From Pancytospora philotis (taxonomy: Eukaryota; Microsporidia): DNA of 64,000 nt. Shown here in pieces: positions 1-9,215 of the stretch. Where the stretch lies: positions 19,807 through 83,806 of the forward strand of contig JALRLY010000269.1 of assembly GCA_023647555.1 (NCBI GenBank), written 5' to 3'. Within the stretch, counting starts at the first letter, position 1, and each line of letters starts with the position of its first letter. The notes below the pieces were generated by a model. The model was not told where the DNA came from and made no database searches. It saw nothing but the letters and a program-made list of their open reading frames with translations. Position numbers and translations under genes: made by a program.

Positions 1-81
1 CAATTTTTTAATAACTGCACGGCGCGCAGCAGTCGGCGGGCGGCGCTACACAGCACTGCGCAGCTATGCGTAGGGACCGCT

Positions 82-1026
82 CTACGATTTCCCGTTGAAG
101 TACACCGGCACCGCCCCCGCCTGCCGGAACTGCTCCTCGGCGCGGTCGTAGTAGACGTAGTCGTGCCCGTCCGGCTCCACGACCATGACCGCGGCCCTGT
201 TCTGGCACTTGTAGCAGTAGTTGGGCGCGCTCCACACCGTGATGCAGGCGCCGCCGAAGTGCTCCTTGATCCCTTCCATGACCAGCTGGTGGCTGCGCAC
301 GATGGCTCTGAACCGCATGTCTGCGTCGCTCCCGGCGGCCGGGCAGGCGATGGCGGGCCAGGCGTCGTTCAGCTGCAGCAGGAAGTCGGCAACGGCCATT
401 CGGCCGAACAGATAGCCGGCGCCGCGCTGGCTCGGGACGTAGTCGTCGACGTCGTCCGACGGGTCGCTCCACATGATGCTCCCAAGCCTCGGGTACTCCA
501 CCAAGCGGTCCACGGCGAGCAGCTCGTCGATGCAGAGGTCGGGCGTGATCCCGCCGTGCATGCAGAAGAAGCCGCCCTGCACCGCCGCTGCCAGCGGGAG
601 CGCCTCGAAGAGCTCGCACATCTTCCAGTACACGATCTCGTCGTACTTCGCCAGGCACTCGTCGCGGAAGCCGTACGCCGACGTCTGCGCCCTGTTCTCG
701 TGGTTCCCGCGCAGCATGTGCACCGCCACCGGGCGCTGGAGCCGCATGACGAGCGTGTAGAGCAGCAGCTCGACGGAGTTGTAGCCGCGGTCCACGTAGT
801 CGCCGAGGAACAGGAACCCGTGCGCGCCGTCGCAAACGTCGAGCATATGCAGGAAATCGAAGAACTGGCCGTGCAGATCGCCCACGATGTTGACGGGCGC
901 CTGCACGCACACGATGTTCCGCTCCCCGAGCAGCGAGCCGAGCGCGGCCTCGATGATCGCCAGCGCCTCCTCCCGCGTGGGCAGGACCAGATCTCGCAGA
1001 TTTGCCAGCACGCGGCCGTAGTCCAT
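82..1026 (-). CDS. PP2A/PP4/PP6-type Ser/Thr protein phosphatase
   Basis: This 314-aa protein is a PPP-family metallophosphatase catalytic subunit that should dephosphorylate Ser/Thr residues. The metal-binding and catalytic motifs are all visible: GDLHGQ, GDYVDRG, RGNHENR, the HGG motif (FCMHGGI), and the C-terminal SAPNYCYKCQN loop, which is of the PP2A/PP4/PP6 subgroup rather than PP1. The usual GNHESR has Asn in place of Ser. The C-terminus ends VYFNGKS and lacks the DYFL tail that is methylated in PP2A proper. The frame stays open upstream to a TTG, but the first ATG gives MDYGRVLAN, which aligns with the family N-terminus. An AAATATT element lies about 22 nt upstream of that ATG. I cannot separate PP2A from PP4 or Sit4/PP6 by eye. 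Confidence 0.85.
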   Translation of the reverse strand: MDYGRVLANLRDLVLPTREEALAIIEAALGSLLGERNIVCVQAPVNIVGDLHGQFFDFLHMLDVCDGAHGFLFLGDYVDRGYNSVELLLYTLVMRLQRPVAVHMLRGNHENRAQTSAYGFRDECLAKYDEIVYWKMCELFEALPLAAAVQGGFFCMHGGITPDLCIDELLAVDRLVEYPRLGSIMWSDPSDDVDDYVPSQRGAGYLFGRMAVADFLLQLNDAWPAIACPAAGSDADMRFRAIVRSHQLVMEGIKEHFGGACITVWSAPNYCYKCQNRAAVMVVEPDGHDYVYYDRAEEQFRQAGAVPVYFNGKS

Positions 1027-1252
1027 TTGCAGGGCACGCGCGAGCTGCAAATATTCGCAGACCAGAACGCGAGGTGTTTAAGGCGGCGCAGAAGTATTAG
1101 ATGTGCAGCCATACCATGCTAGTAGCAGCGGAGTTGCGCATCGCTATGATACACTCATGTTCATGGCAGTGCATGAGAAGAGTCGCAGATATTAAAAATA
1201 ATGGTGTTGCTATACTTTAATCTGAATATTTTTTTGCAGTTTCTAGAGATGC

Positions 1253-2131
1253 TTAGTTTTGAGCGAGCAGCCACGGTGTGTGCTTATGAATAACCTCGTC
1301 GTAAGCCTCGCTCCATTCCGCATCGCTCTCCGCCACAGCTTTGCGGAAGTTCGATACGACGCCGAACTTGAGGAGCCGCTGGCACTTCAGAAGCAGCCCA
1401 AGGAAGGCCGCGATATCGTCGGTGTTTTCTTCACCAGCGGCATTGTCGCGCAGATAAAGCTCGAGCAGCTGCGTGTACGCCTCGCATGCGGTCGGACCGC
1501 CCTTCCTCTTGTCCTGCGCGCGGTAGAGCACAAGCAGCGCAAAGTCATCGCCCCTATTGCAGCCTTTGCCACGCTGGTAGACGTCACCGAGAACGCCGTA
1601 CGCATTTCTCTGCAGGAAACCGTTGAGAACGTAAAACCCGTGCTCGGCGGGCCGATTGAGCAGCGGATCCCTGGTGACATCCGCGCCTCTCAGCGTTTCT
1701 TTCAGCAGGGTGCCAACATTTGGGTTTTTGCTGCATTTACTCGCAAAGCAGTGGAGGTACTTGCTGAGCGCATACGCGCTGCTGATCCGCGTGGCGCCGA
1801 TGTCCATCGCCGCGTATATTTCAGCGAGGCTTTTGTGCAGCAGCACCCTAAGGTAACTGTACTCGTAGTAGAAGTTGTAGTAGCATTCGTATAATGCCTG
1901 CTGCAGGAACGAGACATATCTGAGCTCCGGCTTTTCTTCGGCGGCGCTATCGATGAACTGCTCCATCATGTACTGTTGATACGCCGACATGCTTTCCGGG
2001 GATTCGTAGGTGCGGTCAGCAGTAGTGGGATAGGCTGCGAAAAGCACGCAATCCGCAGCGTCTCGCTCACTCAAGCTGGTGCACAGGGTGGACTGTAAAA
2101 GTGCTAGGCCAGTTACTAGGGTCATTCTCAT
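1253..2131 (-). CDS. Orphan secreted protein
   Basis: I do not recognise this 292-aa protein. It begins with a typical signal peptide (MRMTLVTGLALLQSTLCTS), so it probably enters the secretory pathway. No later membrane segment is obvious. The mature part is helical, with several Tyr-rich stretches (YECYYNFYYEYSY near residue 80) and scattered cysteines. The upstream GTG-initiated extension was dropped because the ATG at 2131 gives a clean signal peptide and has an AAAAATTTA element 26 nt upstream. It may be distantly related to the other secreted orphan proteins in the window, but I see no convincing shared motif. Confidence 0.7.
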   Translation of the reverse strand: MRMTLVTGLALLQSTLCTSLSERDAADCVLFAAYPTTADRTYESPESMSAYQQYMMEQFIDSAAEEKPELRYVSFLQQALYECYYNFYYEYSYLRVLLHKSLAEIYAAMDIGATRISSAYALSKYLHCFASKCSKNPNVGTLLKETLRGADVTRDPLLNRPAEHGFYVLNGFLQRNAYGVLGDVYQRGKGCNRGDDFALLVLYRAQDKRKGGPTACEAYTQLLELYLRDNAAGEENTDDIAAFLGLLLKCQRLLKFGVVSNFRKAVAESDAEWSEAYDEVIHKHTPWLLAQN

Positions 2132-2157
2132 GCAGGTGGGCACGGCAGGTTTGCGAC

Positions 2158-2166
2158 AAAAATTTA
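2158..2166 (-). promoter_or_regulatory. AAATTT-type start-proximal element
   Basis: AAAAATTTA lies 26 nt upstream of the ATG at 2131 of the secreted orphan gene. Confidence 0.5.
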
Positions 2167-2248
2167 CAGTGAAAAGTATTTTAAGCTTTATTGAAGGCTA
2201 CTGCAGTGCATTCCTGGTTGTTATTGGGAGGCCTGGGTAAACACAGGC

Positions 2249-2518
2249 CTAGGACTTCTGCTTTTTGTTGATGTACGCGAGCCGCGAGACCTCCTCGCTG
2301 GATTCGCTTTCCGCGCGGTCCTGCTTGCCGCTGTCCTCGCGGCGCCGCTCCTCCATTCTTTTGCGCGCCTCTCTTTTGACCGGCGCGAGAACGCTCTTGC
2401 TCGCGCGCGTCGCAACGAGCGCGTAACCAAGCCCGACGCGTCGCGGCGTAAACTCGATGCGCGGGCTATTGGTGTTGAAGCGCGTGTGGCTCAGCAGCTC
2501 GTCGAGGAAGTCGCCCAT
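2249..2518 (-). CDS. Small charged protein of unknown function
   Basis: This gene encodes 89 aa beginning MGDFLDELLSHTRF. The frame is open upstream to an ATG at 2701 (150 aa), but that N-terminal part is Cys-rich and low in information. An AAAATTTT element sits 7 nt before the ATG at 2518, matching the pattern of neighbouring genes. The protein has a conserved-looking core (TPRRVGLGYALV) followed by a basic and then mixed-charge tail (REARKRMEERRRE; SESSEEVSRLAYINKKQKS). That composition suggests a nuclear or nucleolar protein, but I cannot name a family. It lies between a secreted orphan gene and tubulin cofactor A on the same strand. Confidence 0.55.
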   Translation of the reverse strand: MGDFLDELLSHTRFNTNSPRIEFTPRRVGLGYALVATRASKSVLAPVKREARKRMEERRREDSGKQDRAESESSEEVSRLAYINKKQKS

Positions 2519-2525
2519 GGCCCGC

Positions 2526-2533
2526 AAAATTTT
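2526..2533 (-). promoter_or_regulatory. AAATTT-type start-proximal element
   Basis: AAAATTTT lies 7 nt upstream of the ATG at 2518. It is the main reason for preferring the short form of the small charged protein. Confidence 0.5.
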
Positions 2534-2722
2534 GGCCCAGAAATCGAGCAATGAGCGGCTGCCAATAATGGCTGCTAATGATGCTAGACAGCCAGCACAA
2601 AGGTGATTAGCTATTGAAATGCAGCAACATAGTGCAACACTGTTTAAAATAGCAGATTGCACAGAAAAACCCAACCTTAAACAGCGAATAATACAGCGCA
2701 TTTAATCAAGAATGAGCCGTGC

Positions 2723-2941
2723 TCAAAACTGCGCAGCACCCTTGTTGATGCTCTCGATCCGCATCAGCACGTCGGTGAGTGCGCGCTGCGACTCCTCCAG
2801 CAGCCTTCGCAGGTGCCTAGCGACGTACTCGTCGTCCGCGGTCTTGATGTCTGCGGTGTACCTTTCGATCTCTGCGTGGTACTGCTCCACGTCCTTCTGC
2901 AGCCGCTTCAGCGCGCCCGTCTTGGTGCTGTCTGGCATCAT
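2723..2941 (-). CDS. Tubulin-binding cofactor A-like protein
   Basis: This 72-aa all-helical protein resembles tubulin-specific chaperone A (TBCA, Rbl2 in yeast), which captures free beta-tubulin during tubulin folding. The TKTGALKRLQKDVEQYHAE segment followed by a DEYVARHL segment and ESQRALTDVLMRIES matches the family's three-helix bundle (KTG.vkRL.KE, then YDIKKQ, then E...M..d...Rl). Family members are usually about 100-115 aa, so this copy is very short. Two adjacent ATGs begin the gene (MMPDST); the longer frame to 3154 was rejected because a TAAAATTT element lies 18 nt upstream of 2941. It is divergently arranged with XPD. Confidence 0.65.
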   Translation of the reverse strand: MMPDSTKTGALKRLQKDVEQYHAEIERYTADIKTADDEYVARHLRRLLEESQRALTDVLMRIESINKGAAQF

Positions 2942-2959
2942 AGCGGGCCCGGAATCCGC

Positions 2960-2967
2960 AAATTTTA
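2960..2967 (-). promoter_or_regulatory. AAATTT-type start-proximal element
   Basis: TAAAATTT on the minus strand, 18 nt upstream of the TBCA-like start. Confidence 0.5.
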
Positions 2968-3137
2968 TCGCGGATGCGCTGTGATGGCCGAGGAACACGC
3001 TTTTAACAGATACAGACTCGGCAGGAATGAGAATGGATGGAACATAACCCACATGTTGCTTTCGCGCGGTATCATTTACTACACCACATTGCGATTTAAG
3101 CTGCACTTCGCCCGCAGGCAGTCCAGATGCGCGTGCG

Positions 3138-3144
3138 AAAAATT
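3138..3144 (+). promoter_or_regulatory. AAATTT-type start-proximal element (variant)
   Basis: AAAAATT lies 8 nt before the ATG of the XPD gene. Confidence 0.4.
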
Positions 3145-3152
3145 CTGCCCAC

Positions 3153-5321
3153 ATGCTCCTGGAGGTCGAGTCCGTCCCTGTCTACTTCCCGTACCCGACG
3201 ATCTACGCCGAGCAGCTCGAGTACATCAGAAACGTGATCAGGACCCTGCAGGGGCGCGGGCACGCGCTGATAGAGATGCCGTCCGGCACGGGGAAGACCA
3301 TCGCGCTGCTCGCGTCCTGCGTGTCGTACCAGCACCACTGCCGACAGACCGGCAGCGCGTTCAAGATCGTGTACTGCGCGCGCACGGTCGCCGAGGTGGA
3401 CAAGACGCTCAAGGAGCTGCGCGGCTTCATCGAGAGCATCAGGCGCGAGCTCCCCGATTTTTCGTATCTCGGCCTCGGCCTCACGTCGCGCGCCAGCATG
3501 TGCATAAACCCGGCTGCGCGCTGCGGGAACGTCGATGCGATCTGCCACCGCCTGATCAGCCGGCTGAACGACTCCAAGTGCGATTTCTACGAGGCGCTGC
3601 CCTACGCGTTGCCGCCCGGCGTGTACTCCTTCGACGACCTGCACGCGATCGGCACCGAGCACGCGGTGTGCCCGTACTATCTCGTGCGCTCCGCCATCGC
3701 GTCGTGCGACTGCATCGTGTACACATACAACTACATAATCGACCCGGCGATCTACGGCGCGGTCTCCAAGGCGCTGCCCAACAGCTCTGTGATTATCTTC
3801 GACGAGGCGCACAACATCGACTCGCACTGCATCGAGGCGCTGAGCGTGAACCTGAGCAGGAGCACGCTCGAGGGCGCGGCGCGCGTGGTCACTGCGCTCG
3901 AGGGATCGCTCAAGGCCCGGCATGCGGCGGACGAGGGCGCCGGGCCCGCGGGCGCCCAGGAGAGCCTCCGCAAGAATGTCACCGAGTCCATCGAGGGCTT
4001 TATTCCCTACTTCGCTACCGACAAGCGGGCGCTGGAGCCGCTCCCCGGCTCGCTGCGGAACCCGCTGCACTTCACGAGCGTTCTCAAGCGGCTCATCGAG
4101 TTCTACAAGACAAAGCTGAAGACCACGCATCTGACCATCGAGAAGATCGCGGATTTCGTCGAGCACATCGAGGAGCTGACGTTTGTGAGCAAGAAGAGCC
4201 TGCAGTTCTGCTCCCAGCGGCTCGGCATGCTGCTCGCGAGCTTCGACGACGAGGAGGCGCACAAGCTCAAGACCGTGGCCGAGTTCTCGACGCTGCTCGG
4301 CACGCACACGCGCGGGTTCTCTGTGATCTTCGAGCCGTACGAGAACGGCGCGTTCAGTCCGGTGCTGCGCCTCAGCTGCCTCGACGCGAGCCTTGCCATC
4401 TCGCATGTCTTTGCCAAGTTCAAGAACGTTGTCATTACGAGCGGCACGCTGTCTCCGATCGAGATGTACCCGAAGATTCTGAACTTTGTTCCCGGGACCG
4501 TCGCGGAGATCGGCGCGACGCTGGACCGCAACCGGATCTCTCCGCTGCTGATCACGAAGGGCAATGACCAGATGATCCTTACGAACGCTGACAACAACGG
4601 CTACTACCTGGACGCCGCCCTCCAGCACCAGGACGCGCTCACCACCAGCTTCAGCTTCCGCAGCGATCCGTCCGTTGTGCGGAACTACGGGAACCTCCTG
4701 CTGAATCTCGCGCGCTCTGTACCTGACAACATCGTGTGCTTCTTCCCCTCCTATATCTACATGGAGGACATTGTAACCGTATGGTCCAAGACCGGTGTAC
4801 TGCGCGAGATCCTGGAGAGCAAGCTGGTGTTCGTCGAGACCCCCGATCCTGAGGAGACGGCGCTCGCCCTGGAGGCTTTCCGGAACGCCTGCAGCACCGG
4901 GCGCGGGGCGATCTTCCTGAGCGTGGCGCGCGGCAAGGTCTCCGAGGGCGTTGATTTCGAGTACGGCTACGGCCGCGCGGTGGCGCTTTTCGGCGTGCCT
5001 TTCATGTACACCGAGAGCGTGCGGCTTAAGGCGCGCCTGGCCTACCTCAAGAGCACCTTCGGCATCAAGGAGTATGAGTTTCTTGTGTTCGATGCCATGC
5101 GGCACGCTGCGCAGTGCCTCGGCCGCGTGCTCCGCAAGAAGGACGACTACGGGCTGATGATCATGGCTGACAGCCGGTTCAGCGGCTGCGTCGAGAAGAT
5201 GCCGCGCTGGATCAAAGAGCGGATCGAAAAGGGCAACACCGGGCTGAGTGTCGACCAGGCGCTGCACATCGCGAAGGCTTACTACAGGGAGATGGCCCAG
5301 ACGGCCTATGAGACGGAATGA
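3153..5321 (+). CDS. RAD3: XPD/Rad3 helicase, TFIIH subunit
   Basis: This 722-aa protein is the 5'-3' DNA helicase of TFIIH, used in transcription initiation and nucleotide excision repair. Walker A is MPSGTGKT (42-49) and the DEAH box is at 217-220 (IIFDEAHNID). Motif VI is QCLGRVLRKKDDYG near residue 595. Cysteines at about 117, 131, 143 and 173 match the four Fe-S cluster ligands between helicase motifs Ia and II. The FPYPTIYAEQ start is the usual family N-terminus, and the length is close to the 760-778 aa of human and yeast. The gene pairs functionally with XPA/Rad14 at 53.8 kb. Its third codon positions are strongly G/C, which opens a long meaningless antisense frame. Confidence 0.95.
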   Translation: MLLEVESVPVYFPYPTIYAEQLEYIRNVIRTLQGRGHALIEMPSGTGKTIALLASCVSYQHHCRQTGSAFKIVYCARTVAEVDKTLKELRGFIESIRRELPDFSYLGLGLTSRASMCINPAARCGNVDAICHRLISRLNDSKCDFYEALPYALPPGVYSFDDLHAIGTEHAVCPYYLVRSAIASCDCIVYTYNYIIDPAIYGAVSKALPNSSVIIFDEAHNIDSHCIEALSVNLSRSTLEGAARVVTALEGSLKARHAADEGAGPAGAQESLRKNVTESIEGFIPYFATDKRALEPLPGSLRNPLHFTSVLKRLIEFYKTKLKTTHLTIEKIADFVEHIEELTFVSKKSLQFCSQRLGMLLASFDDEEAHKLKTVAEFSTLLGTHTRGFSVIFEPYENGAFSPVLRLSCLDASLAISHVFAKFKNVVITSGTLSPIEMYPKILNFVPGTVAEIGATLDRNRISPLLITKGNDQMILTNADNNGYYLDAALQHQDALTTSFSFRSDPSVVRNYGNLLLNLARSVPDNIVCFFPSYIYMEDIVTVWSKTGVLREILESKLVFVETPDPEETALALEAFRNACSTGRGAIFLSVARGKVSEGVDFEYGYGRAVALFGVPFMYTESVRLKARLAYLKSTFGIKEYEFLVFDAMRHAAQCLGRVLRKKDDYGLMIMADSRFSGCVEKMPRWIKERIEKGNTGLSVDQALHIAKAYYREMAQTAYETE

Positions 5322-5514
5322 GTGCATTTCTTGTTTGTACGCTCAGTACTGTGCGTGTTCATATTGTGATGGGTTACCATCGTTGCAGGGAGTTTACATT
5401 CGAATAAATTATTGTATACCAGATAGATTAGCAGTTGTAATCAGAGTATTTTACAATATCAAAATTGCGACACAATCACGAATCTCAAAACTTAAAAGGC
5501 GCAATCTAACAGTA

Positions 5515-7392
5515 TCAATTTATTAACAACGCCCGAATCTTCTCCTTATCCTTGCGGCACTTGATGAGGCTCTTCAGCTCCTTCTCGCTGATCGACCCGT
5601 GGTACTCCTCGTACAGGGCAAGGAAGAGCTCCTGCTCCACGCTGATCAGCTTGCCGATCTCGCGCAGATGCGAGAACTTCCTGACGAGCTCCACGTAGTT
5701 CAGAAAAGAAACGAAGCCAACAAAGTCGTCCAGGCACTGTTGCATGTGCGCAGCCGTGGTGCCGCTGTAGACAAGGTGGAGAATCTGCTTGTGCAGCCGC
5801 GCATAGGCCTCAGAGAGGATCGCCGACACGAACGCGGCGTAGTTGTTCCCCTTCATCGGCTCGGCCTCGGCGATGCAGGACTTGATGCACTCGAGACAGG
5901 CCTTGTGCCCGTCCTTCTTGCTGAAGCTCAGCACCTCCAGCTTCCGGCGGATCGCCGAGTTCGAATTTTCGATCTTCTCGACGAACGCGCCGCGCGCAGC
6001 CTCGCCGATCCGTTTGATGAACGGCGCCACGAGCGCGACCTTGGGCCCGAAGTACTTGCACGTAAGCAGGTAGATGCGGCTCAGCCTCGTCACGATTTCG
6101 ATCCTGTTGTCGGTCTTGGCCATGATGTTCTCCACGAGCAGCAGCATCTTGCGGTAGAAGTAGCGGAGCAGCTCGTGCTCGTCCTCCTCGTTGTACAGGA
6201 GCGCGCAGCGCGACATCGCGAGGTGCACGACGCACAGCAGCTTCTCGTACACGCGCACCAGGTCCTCGCTCTGCTTCACGGGCTCGCCGAGCAGCAGATA
6301 GTTCCTTGTCGCCTTGTTGCCGTGCACAAAGACATCGAACACCTCGTCAAAGGCCTGCTTCTCCTTCTGGATCGCGCGCGAGAGGTGCTGCCCGAAGCCC
6401 TCGCGGATGTAGCAGTCGGCGTCGAACTGCGGGAAGCGCCCCTTGATGACGCCGGAGAGCACCTCGAGCTTTTTGTAGGCGGATGTCAGGCAGAGAAGAA
6501 AGACGAACGGATTCTCGATGCTCAGGAACTTCTCGAGGTTCCTGAAGATCATGATCCTGTACACTTTGCCGAAGATGTACTCCGTGTACTTCGCAGCGCT
6601 CCCGAAGATCGCGTAGAACTCGAGGATCTTCGCCTCCAGCGCATCGATGATCCGGTCCACGAACACCGCAAAGGAATTCTTCTCCAGCAAAAACACGTCC
6701 AGATCGACCGTGTCGAGCGACGGCGGCGCGGTCTCCACCGAGCCCTTGAGCATCCCGGTGAACAGCATGTACTCGTCGAGCAGCAGGCACTCCTTGTCGA
6801 GGTACTGCAGGCAGTGGAACGCGGCCTTCGCCTCGATCAGATCGCCCTCCTTCAGCGACTTCTCGAACTGCCCGCCCATCTTCTCCTCGATGCGCTTGGA
6901 GTACTCGAAAAAAACCTCGCGCTCCTTCTCGCTGCGGTACTTGGTGAAGTAGAAGAGGAGCTTGGCCAGGAACACCCAGTTCTCCTTGATTTTGCTGTCG
7001 AGCAGCGCGCCGAGCACCGGCTTCGGGTTCTTCTCGATCTCCACGGCGTAGCGCAGGTACTTCTGGATCTCCTTGAGCTCGAGGATCTCCTTGTTCTTCT
7101 CGAGGATGCCGCGCGAGTCGCCGAGCGGCGGTATCTGCATCTTCTCGAGGAAGGCCTCGACCTCCGCCGTGATCTTCGCGTACTTCTGCTGGTCGTAGGT
7201 GCTCATCCGCCGCAGCAGCTTCTCCTTCTTGAACAGCAGCGCCTCGCCGAGCGCCTCCAGGCTCGCCAGCTGGCTCTCCAGTGCCCGGTGGCTTTTGGCG
7301 ATGTCGCTCGGGTTGATCTCGACCGCCGCCTCGACCACGCTGGTCGTGTTGAAGAACTCGGACTTCAGCTGCGCCAGAGTAACATTTTTCAT
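5515..7392 (-). CDS. Exocyst Sec10-like tethering subunit
   Basis: This 625-aa protein is helical throughout. It has an N-terminal coiled coil (about residues 35-75) followed by long helical repeats, as in CATCHR-type tethering subunits. The central part (LEKNSFAVFVDRIIDALEAK, then a FLLCLTSAYKKLEVLSGVI segment, then YIREGFGQHLSRAIQKEK) most resembles Sec10/EXOC5, which acts in docking secretory vesicles at the plasma membrane. The length is slightly below the 700-870 aa typical for Sec10. Another exocyst, COG or GARP subunit is possible. The ATG at 7392 is the only reasonable start; only a weak CCTAAATCAC element lies upstream. Confidence 0.4.
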   Translation of the reverse strand: MKNVTLAQLKSEFFNTTSVVEAAVEINPSDIAKSHRALESQLASLEALGEALLFKKEKLLRRMSTYDQQKYAKITAEVEAFLEKMQIPPLGDSRGILEKNKEILELKEIQKYLRYAVEIEKNPKPVLGALLDSKIKENWVFLAKLLFYFTKYRSEKEREVFFEYSKRIEEKMGGQFEKSLKEGDLIEAKAAFHCLQYLDKECLLLDEYMLFTGMLKGSVETAPPSLDTVDLDVFLLEKNSFAVFVDRIIDALEAKILEFYAIFGSAAKYTEYIFGKVYRIMIFRNLEKFLSIENPFVFLLCLTSAYKKLEVLSGVIKGRFPQFDADCYIREGFGQHLSRAIQKEKQAFDEVFDVFVHGNKATRNYLLLGEPVKQSEDLVRVYEKLLCVVHLAMSRCALLYNEEDEHELLRYFYRKMLLLVENIMAKTDNRIEIVTRLSRIYLLTCKYFGPKVALVAPFIKRIGEAARGAFVEKIENSNSAIRRKLEVLSFSKKDGHKACLECIKSCIAEAEPMKGNNYAAFVSAILSEAYARLHKQILHLVYSGTTAAHMQQCLDDFVGFVSFLNYVELVRKFSHLREIGKLISVEQELFLALYEEYHGSISEKELKSLIKCRKDKEKIRALLIN

Positions 7393-7775
7393 AGGGTGTT
7401 TCTCGGCCGTGATTTAGGGCGTTCAGGATGATGCGATGGTATTTTAAAGTAATGGTAAAGGTTGAAGTGTGTTTGTACATGTTGAATATTATGGGAGATG
7501 ATGGCAGCAGTATGTGTACAGGGCCATTTTTAAGTTTTTTTGGTTTAACGAGCTGTATCAGATTCAAGTACTAAAATAGCTCATAGTTTTGAAATATTAA
7601 TCCTTAGTTACTTAACAGTAATTGTAAAAACTATAATTTAACGCAGATCTGATGCTTTAATAACCAAACTCGCTGTCCTACGCGGTATAACCAGCCTTGC
7701 GCACTTATTTACATTTTTGCTGCCAGAGAAACAACGTGAAACAGCCGCATATAAGCCGGCAGACAACAACACTGC
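7393..7775. other. Divergent intergenic region
   Basis: This 383-bp gap separates the Sec10-like gene from the lectin gene. It is AT-rich with no supported ORF or RNA gene. The only element I mark is GCATATAAG at 7747-7755, 20 nt before the lectin ATG. Confidence 0.5.
7747..7755 (+). promoter_or_regulatory. TATA-like element GCATATAAG
   Basis: This element lies 20 nt upstream of the lectin cargo receptor ATG. The same 9-mer occurs 37 nt upstream of the secretory orphan gene at 11646. Neither gene has a close AAATTT element. Confidence 0.4.
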
Positions 7776-8990
7776 ATGGTAGGAGGCATCGCGTTTCTTG
7801 GAGCCGTCGCAGCACTGCTAGACACGGATACGCGCAATGCACAGCATGTCACAGAAACACCACTGCTGGCGGTCGATGACCTGGCATCGCTGAGGGCCCA
7901 TGCCGCGGTCGAGAACGTCGACGCCGACGGAGACTGGCTGAGAATGGGCGGACGCGCAAACGCCGGGAGCGTCGTGGCGTTCCACGAGGAGCACGGAGAC
8001 AAAGAGTGGGCCGTGGAGATGCGCGTCAGGCGGCCGAAGATGGCCGAGCAGCAGCACGCCGGCCTGCTTGTCTGGGCCACTAAGCAGCCGGTCACCGGCG
8101 GCAAGTTCTTGGGCGGCGCGGCCAAGTTCACGGGATTTGCCACCGGCCTACTGTTCAGCAAAAATAGAACCGACTTTGCATTCTCGTACAACGACGGCCT
8201 GGACCTCACGGACCTCGGCTCGCTGGCGATGCAGAGGGAGCCCGTGGATCCGAGCATACTCAAGGGCGTGGAGGAGCTGACGGTCAAGGTGGTGCACACC
8301 AGCCGCAACTTCATCATCGAGCTCTACGACGGGGAGCGGCTGATTTCCGACTCCTTCCGCGTGAACGACGTGCTGCTCGCCGGGGAGGCCGAGGTCGGGC
8401 CGCACCTGGGCCTGACGACCTTCTACGACGGCTCGCCGGCGGCCGAGCCGCTGAGAGTTGCGCACGTAACTGTGCTGGACCGGAAGGAGAGCGAGGACTA
8501 CGACGCGACGGCGAGCCACCTGCCGCTGAACACCTACAAACACAGCGAGAGCAGCGCCGAGGTGGCACAGGCCGTGGCGCACATGAAGCACTTCACCACC
8601 TATCTGCAGAATGCGCTCGTGTATGAAGGCAGCAATCTGCTCGACACTCTGCACGAGGATCTGCAGGAGCTCACCAGGCGCGTCGAGAAGCGCATCGACG
8701 CGCTCATTGCGCAGGAAGCAGAGGCGCAGGAGGTGGATGCCGCCACGGCGGACACCCGCGGCTCGAGCCGGATCGACAGGTTCGACGCGGAGCTTCTGGA
8801 CATGCACATCAAGCTCGAGCAGCTCAAGGTCGAAGTGGCGCGGGCTCGGCAGACGGCCATGCCCAGCAGCATAAAGACGATCTCCAACATGCTGCTGGTT
8901 TTCTCTGCGCTCGCTGCGGCTGTGGTGGTGGGCAAGCAGATTGCCATGCGCGTCATCCTCAGATCGCCGGCCGAGAAGAAGAGAGGATGA
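7776..8990 (+). CDS. ERGIC-53/Emp47-like L-type lectin cargo receptor
   Basis: This 404-aa type I membrane protein should carry glycoproteins between ER and Golgi. It has a short hydrophobic N-terminus (MVGGIAFLGAVAALL). The L-type lectin domain covers about 25-250; QQHAGLLVWATK and AAKFTGFATGLLF correspond to the DGLA..Y...G...GLGVF core. A coiled coil (about 285-365) and one transmembrane helix (about 372-395) follow. The last four residues, KKRG, place lysines at -3 and -4, a classical KKXX COPI retrieval signal. The ligand-binding Asp/Asn residues are hard to place, so sugar binding is uncertain. It lies near a Bos1-like SNARE gene of the same pathway. An AATAAA lies just after the stop. 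Confidence 0.75.
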   Translation: MVGGIAFLGAVAALLDTDTRNAQHVTETPLLAVDDLASLRAHAAVENVDADGDWLRMGGRANAGSVVAFHEEHGDKEWAVEMRVRRPKMAEQQHAGLLVWATKQPVTGGKFLGGAAKFTGFATGLLFSKNRTDFAFSYNDGLDLTDLGSLAMQREPVDPSILKGVEELTVKVVHTSRNFIIELYDGERLISDSFRVNDVLLAGEAEVGPHLGLTTFYDGSPAAEPLRVAHVTVLDRKESEDYDATASHLPLNTYKHSESSAEVAQAVAHMKHFTTYLQNALVYEGSNLLDTLHEDLQELTRRVEKRIDALIAQEAEAQEVDAATADTRGSSRIDRFDAELLDMHIKLEQLKVEVARARQTAMPSSIKTISNMLLVFSALAAAVVVGKQIAMRVILRSPAEKKRG

Positions 8991-9170
8991 GAAAATAAAG
9001 ACTATTCCGTTTAAGCGCTTTTATTCGTCTTGCATTACGGATGATGGGAAGTTGTGTTCTTGTAGTTATTAACTCGCATTGACCTAGAAGTCATATGCTA
9101 GATTGCAGCACTGAACGCTGGTAAACACCGATGATCGCATTTCAATCGCACTGCTTGGCTTCGCGCCACC

Positions 9171-9178
9171 AAAATTTT
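9171..9178 (+). promoter_or_regulatory. AAATTT-type start-proximal element
   Basis: AAAATTTT, 37 nt upstream of the ATG of the Bos1-like gene. Confidence 0.5.
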
Positions 9179-9215
9179 GGGCGGCAGCGCTTTACTCGGC
9201 GGCCCGCGCCTGCCC

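Noticed and set aside
3096..5327. 743-codon open frame antisense to XPD
   Set aside because: Shadow frame created by G/C-rich third positions; Arg/Ala/Glu-rich, no family features, while XPD on the plus strand is certain.
5599..7431. 610-codon plus-strand frame opposite the Sec10-like gene
   Set aside because: Leu/Glu/Val/Arg-biased shadow; no motif.
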